From Dendrophyllia cribrosa (lineage: Eukaryota; Cnidaria; Anthozoa; Scleractinia; Dendrophylliidae): a DNA stretch of 64,000 nt. The stretch spans positions 3,440,866 through 3,504,865 of the forward strand of contig JAJLRJ010000011.1 in assembly GCA_024195265.1 (NCBI GenBank), in the 5' to 3' direction. The notes below the pieces were generated by a model, which worked only from the letters and a program-made list of their open reading frames with translations, did not search any database and was not told the DNA's origin. Made by a program: the position numbers and the translations under genes. The first letter of the stretch is position 1. The number at the start of each line of letters is the position of its first letter. This document shows, in pieces, positions 1 to 9,871 of the stretch.

Positions 1-801
1 ACACAGATAAAGAGAAGGCCTTGCTCGCGGAAGTGTACAAGCTTTTGGGCAACGCTGCTTACGGCAAGTTTATCGAAGCTGTTGAGCGACAGAAAGAGTA
101 GTGTACACCAACGACGAAGACACGGTCGACAAATACCTGCGCTCGGCGTGGTTTGAAGATCTCAAAGAGATCGGGAACTCATACAAGATCGAATTTCGCA
201 AAAACAAAGGTCACGATAAACCGACCCTTCCAGGTTGGCATCGTTGTGTATCAGCTTGCCAAGTTGCGCATGTTGCAGTTTTACTATGAGTTCTTGGATC
301 ACTATCTTGACAGAAGAGACTTCGAGCTTATCCAGATGGACACGGACAGTATGTACTTCGCCCTTTCGTACGACACTCTGGAAGAAGCCATACGGCCAGA
401 ACTGCTGGAGCAGTTTGAAAGGGAGAAAAAGAACTGGCTGTCTTGGGACAAGTGGAGCAGCAGAGAGCCCGGTTTTTTTGTTCAAACTGGAGTCTGAATG
501 CACAAGAGCCATCGCGTTGTGCAGCAAGTGCTACTTCGTAGAAGACGAGCACAACGGCAAGGCCAAAATGTCCTCCAAAGGCATGTCAAAGGCGCAGAAC
601 GAGCTTCTATGGGAAAGATATGAGAGGGCTCTGGATGGGGGCAAGGACATAGCCACAAACAGAGGCTTCGGGATGTACCAAGGCTCTATGTATACGTACG
701 AGCAGAGAAAGCTGGGTCTTAGCGCCTACTATGACAAGCGCTGGGTATTGCTAGACGGCATCCACACAGAGCCTATAGAGTTTCACACTGGCGGCAACTG
801 A
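1..801 (+). pseudogene. DNA polymerase B, C-terminal fragment, frameshifted
   Basis: Only the palm/thumb end of a type-B DNA polymerase is present, the upstream part being outside the window. The polymerase motif B core LLGNAAYGKFIE lies at about 48-87 and motif C (QMDTDSMYFA) at about 334-363. The reading frame is broken by a TAG at 99-101 and shifts frame at least twice more (near 200-210 and near 480-500) before the natural stop at 799-801. The motif B and C wording is unlike the PolB of E2 and E3 (KLMNNSVFGK, TDTDS), so this belongs to another PolB subfamily. It overlaps the end of the convergent integrase gene by 19 bases, as expected for neighbouring genes of one element. In life it would have replicated the element; this copy cannot be functional. 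Confidence 0.85.
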
Positions 802-1769
802 GTGTCTGTCGGCACAACCATCAACTCCTCACGGACGAAGCTCCGCTTGAGTTCATCGTAAATATAATACACAACCGGCTCGTTTGGTTTGGTAACAACC
901 TTTTCAATGTTGTAGACCTTCATCGACCAGATCGGATCGGTCGCCCGTCTACCACCACTCTCAAGCTCGCCAGGTTGATACAAATATCTCACACTCACCC
1001 GGGGAGGGAGCTTCTTCTCGTTCTTCCCTACTGGCCTCAAATAGGGGGTAGAGGGCTTGGATGAAACCTCTTTCTCTTTGATTGCTTGCGCGGGCTTCTT
1101 GCCAGTCAATCTTGTCACTTCATTGTTTAAAGCTGATACAACGTCTGGCAGCCTTTCAACCGATTCAGTCGATCTCTGGCCGGAGGGAAGTCGCATTTCA
1201 ACTGCATACTGGTGCCCAAACAACCTTTCTGCTAGGGTTCGGTTGAATCTTTCAACAATCGCTTGGTCTCTGTGGATATCAACTCGCCCACGACGAATGG
1301 CCGTTTTGTTATCCCCCATAGCCTTCGTCACAGCGCCCATAAACTCACGCCCAGGGTCAACCTGCAACAGTTGTGGCCATTTCAAAGGCCTGCATCTGTA
1401 AATCTTCTGAAAAGCCTTTGCAACTTCATCACACTCTTTCGAGGTCAAGGGCTTTGCTGCTTTGTAACGGCTAGCCACATCAACAACCGTCAAACAATAT
1501 TTGTAAAGCTTTCTCCCGTGAGGCAGTTTGTCGTGAGGCAAAAAAAGTAGATCCGCTTGATGCACCGCATTGGGCGTGAAGACATCAAATTTTGGTCGAG
1601 GGATGTGGCGTGGTGCAGGGAGATATATTTGCCAAAGGGCTTGTTCGACGAGCCACTTTTTCGCCACCTCATCAGAGACCTTGGCCGCTGCGGCTAGCTT
1701 TTTGACAGCAGCAAGACCTTTCCAATAGCCTTTCGGGCTGTAATAGATCTTTGAGAGTTTCGCATGCAT
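783..1769 (-). CDS. Retroviral-type DDE integrase, lineage A (E1 copy)
   Basis: A 328-residue integrase that would insert the element into host DNA. The catalytic triad is visible: Asp in HQADLLFLP, Asp in QVDPGREF, and Glu in IVERFNRTL. The second Asp and the Glu are 35 positions apart, the usual DD35E spacing. The N-terminal part (KIYYSPKGYWKGL) and the basic C-terminal part match the E2 integrase closely along the length. The E1 copy has extra residues after the Glu motif that E2 lacks. The start is supported by a TATA-type box directly upstream (1770-1783). The gene is open throughout, unlike most E1 genes, so it may have been the last to decay. No chromodomain is seen, in contrast with the E3 integrase. 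Confidence 0.9.
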   Translation of the reverse strand: MHAKLSKIYYSPKGYWKGLAAVKKLAAAAKVSDEVAKKWLVEQALWQIYLPAPRHIPRPKFDVFTPNAVHQADLLFLPHDKLPHGRKLYKYCLTVVDVASRYKAAKPLTSKECDEVAKAFQKIYRCRPLKWPQLLQVDPGREFMGAVTKAMGDNKTAIRRGRVDIHRDQAIVERFNRTLAERLFGHQYAVEMRLPSGQRSTESVERLPDVVSALNNEVTRLTGKKPAQAIKEKEVSSKPSTPYLRPVGKNEKKLPPRVSVRYLYQPGELESGGRRATDPIWSMKVYNIEKVVTKPNEPVVYYIYDELKRSFVREELMVVPTDTQLPPV

Positions 1770-1783
1770 TGTATATTTAGGTT

Positions 1784-2220
1784 TTAAAGAAAGCGAAAAG
1801 CCGCATACCCAAGGGCGAGGGCGCCAGTGCCGATAAACAAGAGCTCGCCTTGCTTCTGCTGTGGACCGGGTTTATAGAAGTCAGAGAACTCGGGCTCTTT
1901 GGGAAGTGTTATTTTCTGTCTCTCCGGATGGGTTTGATTGTAAAGCACCTGAGCTTGGTCGGTGCTAGAGAAGTTTTGTTTCGCTTGATCTTTGATCCGA
2001 TCATTGGTTGCAACCCAGTCGAGGAGCTTTGTGCGGTCTTTCTGATATTTGGCGTAGGCTGCCTGATAGGCCTCCAACGCCTTGTCGTGCCTGATCTTCT
2101 CATCCATGGCAGCTTGGCCGTTGTCGCCGGAAAGATATTTTGCTATAGATAATTGCCACCAGTGAAAGCGGCAGCATTGAGAATTGCTCCACCAACCATA
2201 AGGGCGATTGAGGCCGCCAT
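1784..2220 (-). pseudogene. Polinton A small two-helix membrane protein, frameshifted
   Basis: This matches the E2 gene at 23819-24257. It has an N-terminal hydrophobic stretch with AAAFTGGNY, a polar middle rich in Lys, Asp and Gln (motif DRTKLLDW) and a C-terminal hydrophobic helix ending in AAFRFL. The start at 2220 sits next to a TATATA-type box. Extra bases near 2145-2152 shift the frame just after the first hydrophobic segment, so the E1 copy is broken. Two predicted membrane segments suggest a virion or host-membrane protein. I do not recognise a named family, and the function is unknown. Confidence 0.7.
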
Positions 2221-2247
2221 TGTTGTCGTGTGTATATGTATATGTTT

Positions 2248-2469
2248 TTATATCGGGGTTGGAAGGATTTTCTGGTCCTCGAGGTATTTCTTGAGTGCGA
2301 TGCTCCCAGCCATGGCGACAGTGAACTTTACGTAATTCATGAGATTCGCGCTGGGGTCGGCTGTGAGATTTTCTTTGATGGTCTTTCGGCCAATCCATCC
2401 AATGCCGGCGACAAGGCCAGTGATTGTTGCGGCATCGAGAAAAGACTTCACGAGCTTGTTGTCAGACAT
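2248..2469 (-). CDS. Polinton A 73-residue membrane protein
   Basis: A short protein starting MSDNKLVKS, with a hydrophobic Gly/Ile-rich segment (about residues 12-28), a polar link and a second weaker hydrophobic stretch (about 46-60). The E2 counterpart (24275-24496) has the same length and nearly the same sequence, so selection has acted on it and the reading frame is real. The start follows a TATATA-type box by a few bases. It lies in a run of small membrane protein genes between the integrase and the packaging ATPase. Function unknown; a small virion membrane protein is a reasonable guess. Confidence 0.75.
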   Translation of the reverse strand: MSDNKLVKSFLDAATITGLVAGIGWIGRKTIKENLTADPSANLMNYVKFTVAMAGSIALKKYLEDQKILPTPI

Positions 2470-2490
2470 GGTATATATTTATATATGATT

Positions 2491-2649
2491 TTAAATTTCG
2501 GTCGACTCCTCATCATGCGCTGAGTTTGTGGTTAGCTGTGTTGCTAATTGCCAAACTGTTTTAAGGGCGGTTATGTTGACATTAACCAAAACAAGAAGAA
2601 TACCTCCGATTGCAGCCCCGTTTACGAAACCTTGTATGATGTTTACCAT
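2491..2649 (-). CDS. Polinton A 52-residue membrane protein
   Basis: A 52-residue reading frame starting MVNIIQGFVNGAAIGG, with one hydrophobic segment (about residues 8-25) and an acidic tail. The start lies right after a TATATA-type box, as for the other genes of the element. It occupies the position of the E2 gene at 24525-24752, whose start (MSFFRNVFDGAVIGSVIAL) has the same pattern of Val/Ile/Gly spacing. The E2 copy has gained a Ser-Glu repeat tail. The positional match and promoter support a real gene despite its size. Function unknown. Confidence 0.6.
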   Translation of the reverse strand: MVNIIQGFVNGAAIGGILLVLVNVNITALKTVWQLATQLTTNSAHDEESTEI

Positions 2650-2676
2650 TGTGTGAGTATATATGTGTTTTTTATT

Positions 2677-3126
2677 TTATTCCATCTCACGAATTCTTCG
2701 TCTCGGTGGCCTCTGTGTGGTCGGAGGAGTTTGAACCTCATTCACCTCTGCTGCCGGCGCAGGGGCTGGGGTCTGGTTGCGCCCAAGTGTCTTTATAATG
2801 GCTTCACGTTGGTAATACACACCAAAGGCGGATATAATCACGCCGGCAGCCGTTAGAATGCAGAAGCCAGAGTTGTTGCTGCTCTCTGTGTTGCCACTGC
2901 CAGTGGTTGTGTTTGTAGCATGGCTAGAGGCGGGCTCGTTTGTTGCTGTTGCAGCCTGTTTTTTTGCCTCTCTTGCCAGACGGTTGCGCTCTGCTAGTCT
3001 TTTGCCAGAAGCAACACGACCAGCGTTTTTTGCTTTAGCAGTCTTTGGAACATCAGAGGTAATGTGCGTGTTTGTTGTTGTTTCTTCAGGTATCGTCGGT
3101 AACGATTGCGCAGCTTGTGCCTCCAT
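2677..3126 (-). CDS. Polinton A basic/proline-rich single-pass membrane protein
   Basis: A 149-residue protein with a Thr-rich N-terminus, a basic middle containing GRVASGKRLAERNR, a Ser/Asn/Thr-rich linker, one hydrophobic segment (FCILTAAGVIISAFGVYYQ) and a Pro/Arg-rich tail. The E2 counterpart (24775-25257) keeps the basic motif and the membrane segment, while its linker has become a long Thr-Pro repeat. The start codon follows a TATATA-type box at 3128-3139. The basic motif before a membrane anchor could bind DNA or sort the protein, but that is inference. Confidence 0.7.
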   Translation of the reverse strand: MEAQAAQSLPTIPEETTTNTHITSDVPKTAKAKNAGRVASGKRLAERNRLAREAKKQAATATNEPASSHATNTTTGSGNTESSNNSGFCILTAAGVIISAFGVYYQREAIIKTLGRNQTPAPAPAAEVNEVQTPPTTQRPPRRRIREME

Positions 3127-3159
3127 CGTGTATATATAAAAGTTTTTAAAAAATTATCT

Positions 3160-3224
3160 ATCTGATTCCTATCAGATTCCTATCAGATTCCTATCAGATT
3201 CCTATCAGGTTCCTTTCAGGTCAG
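3160..3224. repeat. 11-bp-period tandem repeat (about 5-6 units)
   Basis: Units of GATTCCTATCA repeat with slight drift just downstream of the stop of the gene at 3226. E2 has an 11-bp-period array of different sequence in the same place (about 25300-25400), so the position and period are conserved although the sequence is not. Confidence 0.85.
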
Positions 3225-3771
3225 ATTAATTGTCAACTTCATCAAAGTCCTCTAGTGGGTAACCTTCACTGTCTCTTGTGAGAGGTCTGGGGGGAGGTGG
3301 AGTAGGAGGCAGCTTTTCTGGCTCCTTTTTGAAGTCGATGTGTTTTGTAGTGATCAAAGCAGCATTAGCCAATGCCAAAAATCTACCACATCGCAGTGCT
3401 AGGTTTCCAGCAAGAGATGACAGTTCATGTTGGATCATGTAGTCATTTTTGAGTTCTTTCTGCAACTCTTTCACATCGTCAATCGAAACAACCATGCCAG
3501 CGCCTTTGGTTACGAGCATTATAACGCTGTCAATCAGAGACTCAGTCGTCTTGTTGCCGACGTAGGCTTCATACCTTTTGTAGAATTTTTCAACCTCTTT
3601 ATCCGTCAGGCGTTTCACATGCTCGTGTGTGAGCTGAACACCGATGGCTTCTTTTGATTTGCCAGTCGAGACCAGAACTGCCAGCTTCTCGCGTTGAGCC
3701 GGAATGTTATTGTCACCTGTGAAGACTTCAGGAATCGCTGATGGCGCGGAGCTATCAGGAGCTGACTCCAG

Positions 3772-4694
3772 CTAGCCTGTTCCAGGCGTTCAGTTTGTGG
3801 GTCGCGAAAGAAAAATCGGGCGCAGGAGAAAAAAACGAGGGGAGGCTGGGGAGAGAGGGCGAAAGAACGCCTGTGAAATTATTTTTAAAAAGCTCATGTC
3901 GGTATACCAGAGTCTGGTATACCCTCTGATTGGCCAAATTTGACACATGTTGTCAACACTGCAGGCAGACACGAAATGCGATATGGCGTGCGAAGGTCAT
4001 CCTCCATCGAGTCACGCACGGTTTGAATCTGTGTTACAGCAAGCGCTTAAAGATTTCCCGCATGTGGATAGTTTACATAAAGAGCAAAAAGATTGTATTC
4101 AAAACCTGTTTCTGGGAAAAGATGTCTTCGCCATTCTTCCAACAGGATTTGGAAAGAGCTTGATCTTTCAATTTTTTCCAAGGTTAATCAACGCATCGCA
4201 ACGAAACGCTGTTTCTACGATAATTGTGGTTACTCCGCTCGTCGCGATCATGAAAGACCAAGTAGAACAGCTTCGAAGCATTGGAATTAGAGCGGCGGCT
4301 ATCGGAGTAGAAGCAGCCAAAAATGGAGCGTGTGAGATTGTTTATGGAAGCCCTGAAAGTCTGCTGTTGGATGCCAAATCAAACGCTATTAGAAAACAAC
4401 GGAGGTTTATTATAGCTCCACTGAGACACACTACTCAACTACAGAACTACACTGAGGAGCTAAAAATTATTGCAAGAATTCGTTATTCCATTCCAGTGGA
4501 ATTGTAGACGAAGGCTTTTTGAGACTTGGATCTAAGATGCCTTAGATATCCGTGATGGGAAACACTTTCTCACAAGTCTTGCACACCGAAGACTTTAGAC
4601 ACTAAATCACGGCCTGAGAAATTTAACGATCCTTGCATCGTCAAAGCGGCGCTTGTCGCTGCTCCCCACCATCTAAACGCCTGGAAGAGGCTAG
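3772..4694. mobile_element. Nonautonomous DNA transposon with 30-bp TIRs and 7-bp TSD
   Basis: The element begins CTAGCCTGTTCCAGGCGTT and ends with the inverted match AACGCCTGGAAGAGGCTAG; the similarity extends about 30 bp with a few mismatches. It is flanked by direct copies of ACTCCAG (3765-3771 and 4695-4701). In the intact E2 homologue the site has only one such copy, so the duplication is real. The 7-bp duplication does not fit the common superfamilies cleanly (hAT and P duplicate 8, or 7-8 for P). The interior carries a helicase fragment (3947-4507). Confidence 0.8.
3947..4507 (+). pseudogene. RecQ-like helicase N-terminal fragment inside a transposon
   Basis: The translation has the helicase motif I (Walker A) ILPTGFGKSLIFQ and motif Ia-like VVTPLVAIMKDQV, typical of RecQ-type superfamily 2 helicases. 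The DEAH box and all later motifs are absent. After the sequence YGSPESLLLDAK the reading frame leaves the family pattern, and the frame ends at 4507. It is a fragment of a helicase domain captured in, or left over from, the transposon. A related piece lies in opposite orientation at about 8293-8605. Confidence 0.7.
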
Positions 4695-4769
4695 ACTCCA
4701 GCATCTGTATGATTTTATTCATTGCGGCCTCATCTCCAGGGTTTGCGTGGGCCATCGTGTATATATTGT

Positions 4770-4945
4770 TTTTATTTTTTCTTGATGACAGTCTGCCTCC
4801 AGCATCTGACTTACAGCCTCCAGAAACCGCATGAAGTCGATTACTTCGGACTCCGAAGGAGTTGAATCCAGAGGAAACGTTGCATCTAGCATCTGAAAGA
4901 ATTCATTCATTGCGGACTCATCTCCTGGGTTCGCTGCTATCGTAA
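4770..4945 (-). repeat. Tandem duplicate of a gene 5' end (E1)
   Basis: Here the start region of the neighbouring gene appears a second time: a frame with ANPGDESAMNEFFQMLD parallels ANPGDEAAMNKIIQMLE at 4690-4755. The initiator ATG has become ATA. It looks like a local duplication of promoter plus first codons. There is no matching duplicate in E2. Confidence 0.5.
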
Positions 4946-4951
4946 TATTTT

Positions 4952-5191
4952 TTATTTTTCAATTATTTTCTTGATGTCAGGCAAAAGCCTTTCAACCTCC
5001 CGTATAAGGGCAGTCATGGTGTCTGGCATCTCTACGAGTTTCAATGGGTAGCGGCTAAGAAGCATGAGACGCAGATCGTCCTAGCCAGCGGCTTTGATAA
5101 TTTTGAATTGCATTTCGTCTGTCTTGGCCTGTAATTTGTCCAAAATCTGGTAAAATGCTGTGAGCTTATAGAGACTGGTGGGGGCGTTCAT
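4952..5191 (-). pseudogene. Polinton A 79-residue helical protein, one nonsense codon
   Basis: Same length and frame as the E2 gene 26031-26270. It starts MNAPTSLYKL, contains the motif DLRLMLLSRYPLK and ends LLPDIKKIIEK. A TAG at about 5080-5082 interrupts the frame where E2 has a Glu codon. All-helical and charged, with no membrane segment and no recognised family. A TATATA-type box lies just upstream of the start. Confidence 0.7.
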
Positions 5192-5216
5192 GACTCAGAG
5201 TATATAAGTGTGTTTT

Positions 5217-5815
5217 TCACATTTTCACTTCAATCCCATATGGATGCCGCAGAAAGAAAACTAGGTGGGAAAACTTGCGCCCCTTGACCCGGGCAATAAG
5301 CTCTTTGTACTCTTCGTGGGATAACTCGCCGGCATAATCCTCGAAGATGGCCTTCGTTGTTTTGCCTGATGGGGTGTAAAAAAGCACGATCGCGGCCACG
5401 TTTTCCCTAAAGGGTTTCGCAATGCTGGTTATCTGTTGGGTTATCACCCACACGGAGATGCCGCTGTGGCGGGCACTGATCAGAGTTGCACCAGTTGGCC
5501 CGTGCGCCCTTTCACGGCTTTCGAAGAGGCGCAATCATCGAGAATGATGAGAGTGTTCGTCCAGTTGTAATGGTAACTTGCTAAAGTTAGCCAGAGTTCA
5601 ATCTCATGCTGCTGGCAATCTATCACGCAAATGCGTGGCTCCTTGTCCACGAAACCATTGTAGGTCTTGTTGTGGACAAAGGTTGGGCACAAGAGAACGA
5701 TATAGTCAAACTTGCCCCTGAATGGACCACGGAGTTGATTCAGGAGATTCTGTGCTTTGCCAGAGTTTGTTGGCGCGATAATTAGGGCATTGAAGGGCAG
5801 CTGTCGTGGGTCCAT
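5217..5815 (-). pseudogene. Packaging ATPase (FtsK/HerA type), frameshifted E1 copy
   Basis: The DNA-packaging motor that would pump the element genome into capsids. The N-terminal part (5480-5815) has a degraded Walker A, APTNSGKA, where E2 has GPTNSGKT, and a Walker B-like TLIILDD. The C-terminal part (5217-5534) continues in another frame with VWVITQQI and SHEEYKELIAR. The frames meet near 5490-5530. Both the lost Thr of the P-loop and the frameshift indicate inactivity. The start at 5815 lies next to a short TATA-type box and aligns with MDPRKL in E2. Confidence 0.85.
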
Positions 5816-5836
5816 TATCTATATGTATGGTTTTAC

Positions 5837-7042
5837 CTAATACTGAATCGATTCCAACTGACGATTTGCAATGCCGAACAATGCGTCACTGATAATGAAA
5901 ATGTGGCCTTTCACTGGGCCGCTGCCGGAAGTGGTCCTCTCGATCTCGAGCAGGACACCGTCCTTTGTGTTACTAGCCGTAGGCCACTGTCGTGTAGGTT
6001 TTTGTCAGCCATCGATCTTAGATCGATGAATAGACCAAACTTGTCCCACCTCCTCACCAAAGTGCCGGCGAACCTCTTCACACATGTCTCGGCTTTCAAT
6101 ACCCTGGCTTTAGATTTGATTGGGGACGCCGTCGATAGTAACCTTCACGCTGGTGATGTCGGGGTTGAAGAATATTTCCGAGTCTCTTGCGCCAGCCGCA
6201 TGGGTTTCGCTAAAGAGAAGGAGGATGACTTTCATTGACCGGCGCGGGACGTTGATGGTCTCGTGGATCACTGCGTCTGTACCCTTGTTGACTGTGATGA
6301 TTTTGTGGTGGGTGACCTGCTCGTACAGGAACTCATTGCCATTGAGATAGGCGCTTTCCCCATCTGTGGCCAGGGCCTTGGCTTTTAGTGCCTCATATTC
6401 AAGCTGAAGGTTCGTAAGCTCATAGGCCAGCTTGCTAGCATCGGAGCCTTTAACAACCATGCTCGCTGGGGCAAGCTTTATCTCGAACACAAGCGCTTCA
6501 GCCAGAGCATGCGGATAGAAAACACCATGATCTCTTAGGATCTCGTGGTCAAGGTGCATTTTGTATTTCTTCCCGTATACCGTATTCAGCTTCTTCTCTG
6601 CATAAACACCAGAGCTTTTCTTGTTCCAGGCATTTGATCGGATTTTGCACAAATCCTCAGACTGTATCCCTTCGAGGAACATGTTACTCCGCTGGGTCTT
6701 TGTTAGGAAAATGTCCTCATAAAGCTTGTAAACATCATAGGCATTGGTGTCTTGCAGCTTCTCTCCGGAAAACTTGACAACAAGGCTTGAGACAAGCGCC
6801 CGAGAGACGTTGTTTACCAGGTAGTTGTTTACCTGTCCGCTCACGACGAGGTTGAATACCAGGGACAACGAGCCTGGGACGAGCACGACCCCGTTGTCCA
6901 GTTTAGGAACAGTCACGTACAGTGTTACCCCAGGCAACGCTTTGTTCGGGTTGAATGTGATGCGGTGCAGAGTCCTGGCACCCTTAAGGGCTCGCCCCAT
7001 TTTCTCTCTGTAAGACGGCTTGAAGTTTTCGCTCACAGCCAT
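5837..7042 (-). pseudogene. Major capsid protein, double-jelly-roll type (E1 copy), frameshifted
   Basis: It matches the E2 gene 27071-28321 throughout: SREK-type N-terminus, LYVTVPKLDNGVVLVPGSL, DVYKLYEDIF, DHEILRDHGVFYPHAL and the late motif FIDLRSMAD. The reading frame changes near 6100-6110, and about 30 residues seen in E2 (around the MWREITRHF motif) are missing there. Strong, even similarity to E2 with structural-protein character supports a capsid role. Assignment to the double-jelly-roll capsid class rests on pattern similarity with the E3 protein at 45181-46478 and with nematode F54H12.2-like proteins, from memory. Confidence 0.65.
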
Positions 7043-7096
7043 AGCCAGAATATATATATGTTTTATAAAAACATTTATATATTTTGATGCATAACG
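7043..7096. promoter_or_regulatory. Divergent promoter between capsid and coiled-coil genes (E1)
   Basis: The 54-bp gap separates the capsid gene start (minus) from the coiled-coil gene start (plus). It holds back-to-back AT-rich TATA-type boxes (for example ATATATATATG near 7051). The same arrangement is present in E2 at 28322-28370. Confidence 0.6.
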
Positions 7097-7159
7097 ATGG
7101 CGGCAGAAGAAGAAATTCCTATCATCCCGCATGAAACTCATGGGGTACAAATAGTCTTA

Positions 7160-8905
7160 AATTGAATTTTGTGACCACGCCCCCTTCAGCGCCCCACTAA
7201 AATCGAGTGCGATTTTCGGATGTTTTATCATCGTGCTGATTCTTTACACAAACAGTGCTCGATGTACCACTGAAATATTAAACTATAATACTATGGCTTT
7301 CTGTTTTGCTAATTTTCTAACTTTAAAGTAAAGTTTTTCCCTCGTCATTTTTACCTTTTCCCCGAGCGGGTCGGTCAAAATTAACAAGGCGTTTGTGATC
7401 AAAACACGACCGAGCAAGGGATCTTGGGCGATATCTCTTCTACTCAAGCGCAAATCGAAAATGTACCGCCAAAATCGAAAAGAGGAATAAATTTCCTTTG
7501 TTTTGATACGTAAATTGTCGAACAAAAAGCAGATTTAAGCTCGTCAAATGGCCTTTCAAAACAGCTGTATCTTCCTCTTTGTGATTTTTTCCAGTTTTGT
7601 AAGCGTGAAAGCAATAGGAGAGGAATCGGGAAACTCAGAAAGCGCTTCGGGGATTAATCTGCCGTCGTTTACATACGAGATAAACAAGTACGATTTGTGA
7701 AGTTCTTGTCAGAATAAATAAGCTTACATTTTTCAGGCTATTTTGCGGGGTTTTTTTGTAACCTTCGTTCATTAAAATTTCGTTGCAGCTTGCTCATCTA
7801 TACAGTCTCAAAGGAAAGTAAAAAAGAAGACGGAGAAAATTATCAGTCGGTCCTTTCGGCTATCGTAAACAAAGTGTTTGAGCGATCAGGTATGGTTATA
7901 AATGGGATTGACAGACCTACACGACTCCTGTTGTGTGACCATTGTATTGTTTTAAGCCTTCAAGCATGTCTTTTAATAGACAGGCTAAACACTATTACCG
8001 CTCGTTGCTAAAAAGTACTTAAAAAGCATAAAGCTTTCCCAGTAAAACTTAAGAGAGAAATGCGCCTTTAGATCAGTTATGAATTTGTTCTCTTCGTTGA
8101 TATTGATCTTTTGATCTCGGCGGATTATCTCTCAAATTGATAGGAGGATTTCATGCTGTTCAGAGCCGTTAGAATTATTATATTTCTTTATGCCTGTTTG
8201 GTGCTAGCTCTATTGGCATACATTGCGGTTTCTTTGGCTCACTTTTGTAGCAAGATAAATACTAATCGGCTAAAGTTTGTTATAGCTTTGAAAGTGCAAG
8301 GATCGTTAAATTTCTCAGGCCGTGATTTCAGTAGTGTCTAAAGTCTGCGGTGTGCAAGACTATAGAGAAAGTGTTTCTCATCACGGATATAGGCATCTTA
8401 GATCCAAGTCTCAAAAAGCCGTAGTCTACAATTCCACTTCAATGGAATAATGAATTCTTGCAATAATTGTTAGCTCCTTAGTTGGTTCTGTAGTTGAGTA
8501 GTGTGTCTCAGTGAAGCTAGGATAAACCTCCGTTGTTTTGTAATAGCGTTTGATTTGGCATCCAACAGATAATCTACAGCATGGATGCTGTTTTGTAAAT
8601 CTCACGGATGCTAGTATATTCTTCTCTCCATGTGTAGATGTTTAAGCTAAAGCAAGTGAATTTTCAATTTTTTGTTGGCGTTATCAACCTTCGTGACTTC
8701 AATATCATACAGCTTTGTATCTTTTTTCGTTGGATTAGCCTTTTTAACGGGGGTGTATGCTGAGTATTCGTTGCAAAACCGCTTTGGTTCTTTTCTTTCC
8801 CTCTTTGGCTTGTCCGCCATTTTGAACATTCGCAACGTTGAGCATGCGCATTACGTGCGGTTAGCGGCTGCGTCCGCCTGGAACCGAGAAAAACAAATGT
8901 CCGTC
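7160..8905. mobile_element. Second transposon-type insertion in E1, with host-like exons
   Basis: This stretch has no counterpart in E2 and splits the coiled-coil gene. About 310 bp of it (8293-8605) is an inverted copy of the helicase-containing transposon sequence at about 4330-4632. A minus-strand frame from 8820 begins MADKPKRERKEPKRF, and a plus-strand signal-peptide-like frame starts at 7548. I could not define TIRs; both edges are approximate, placed where E2 homology is lost and regained. Confidence 0.6.
7548..7889 (+). other. Possible captured host exons with a signal peptide
   Basis: A frame from the ATG at 7548 begins MAFQNSCIFLFVIFSSF, a good signal-peptide pattern, and runs to a GTGAAG donor at 7697. 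A second open stretch, 7789-7889, is preceded by CGTTGCAG and followed by GGTATGG-type donor sequence. The two join in frame (2 nt plus 1 nt). This is what two exons of a secreted-protein gene would look like, lying inside a transposon insertion. I do not recognise the protein, and no transcript evidence is available. Confidence 0.35.
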
Positions 8906-9871
8906 GCGCTGGGGAAAGAGTCACCCAGACTGATGATCATGATGACGATGACGATGATGCTTCTAATACTGAACAAAGTCAGTGGGCTAACCCTATCCCA
9001 GAACCCCACCTGGAACTTCGGGTGAATCTATTCAAATGTCTACAAGGACTACTACAATGAATCGCCCCCCAGAACGCGGCCCGCGCACGGAAGAAACCTC
9101 TTTCATTGTGAATGCCTCTAGAGACGCCTTTCGTGAGTTTGCAAGCGTGGAAGAGGCAAATGTCGCTCTACAGGAAGACTACCCTGAATATAAGAAAAAT
9201 GAAAAATGGCTAAATCTCAGAATCTCTACAATGGACAGATATCGTGGTAAACTGGTAGTTGTGGGTCCAAGAGGTGGTGAGACACCGCTCTTCAAATCTG
9301 ATGGAAGGACAATTAACCCAAAGATATCAAAAACCGACATGAAACTCCTTGGCCCAAATAGAATTTAACTTGTCAATCTAACGGATGAAGAGATAGAAGG
9401 GATGGACAGGACCATAAAAGAATACGAGAGGGTTGCGAATGATGAAAACGAGGAGCCTGCTACCCGTGAACGAGCTCGTGACAAGATCCAAGAAAACACC
9501 GAGAGAAGAGACGAGCTTGTTGCTGAGAGAGATCGCCTTGAGGAAAAACTCCCCCTTCGCGAGCGGGTGAAAAGGATATTCAAGAAATATGGGTGGACCT
9601 TGCAAGCGGTTGTTCTAGCTGCTGGTATAGTCATAAGCGCTGTGACCCTTTCTGCAATGAATTCCTTGAAAGCTGGGACAAAGGCTGTTGGCAATGGGCT
9701 TAAAGAGATAGGGAAGAAGATAGACTCCATCCTGCCTGGCCTCATCGGCTCGATCGTGAGCTTTATCTTCAAAGCGGCCGGGCAGGTGATCTCCTTTCTT
9801 GGCGAGCACGCTTGGCTGCTAATCCTTGCCGTGGTGGCCTTCTTGATAGAGAAGATTACCAAGCGTAAGCG

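Larger units (their letters stand above)
3226..4755 (-). pseudogene. Polinton A ~200-residue conserved protein, split by a transposon
   Basis: The body (3226-3764) matches the E2 gene 25388-26008 along its length, with shared motifs EAIGVQLTHEHVKRL, YEAYVGNKTTESL and LQKELKNDY. The N-terminal codons (start at 4755, MAHANPGDEAAM) lie on the far side of a 923-bp transposon at 3772-4694 flanked by a 7-bp duplication. The protein is mostly helical and polar with a Pro-rich acidic tail, and there is no membrane segment. Its place next to the packaging ATPase suggests an assembly or structural role, but no known family is recognised. This copy is dead because of the insertion. Confidence 0.75.
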
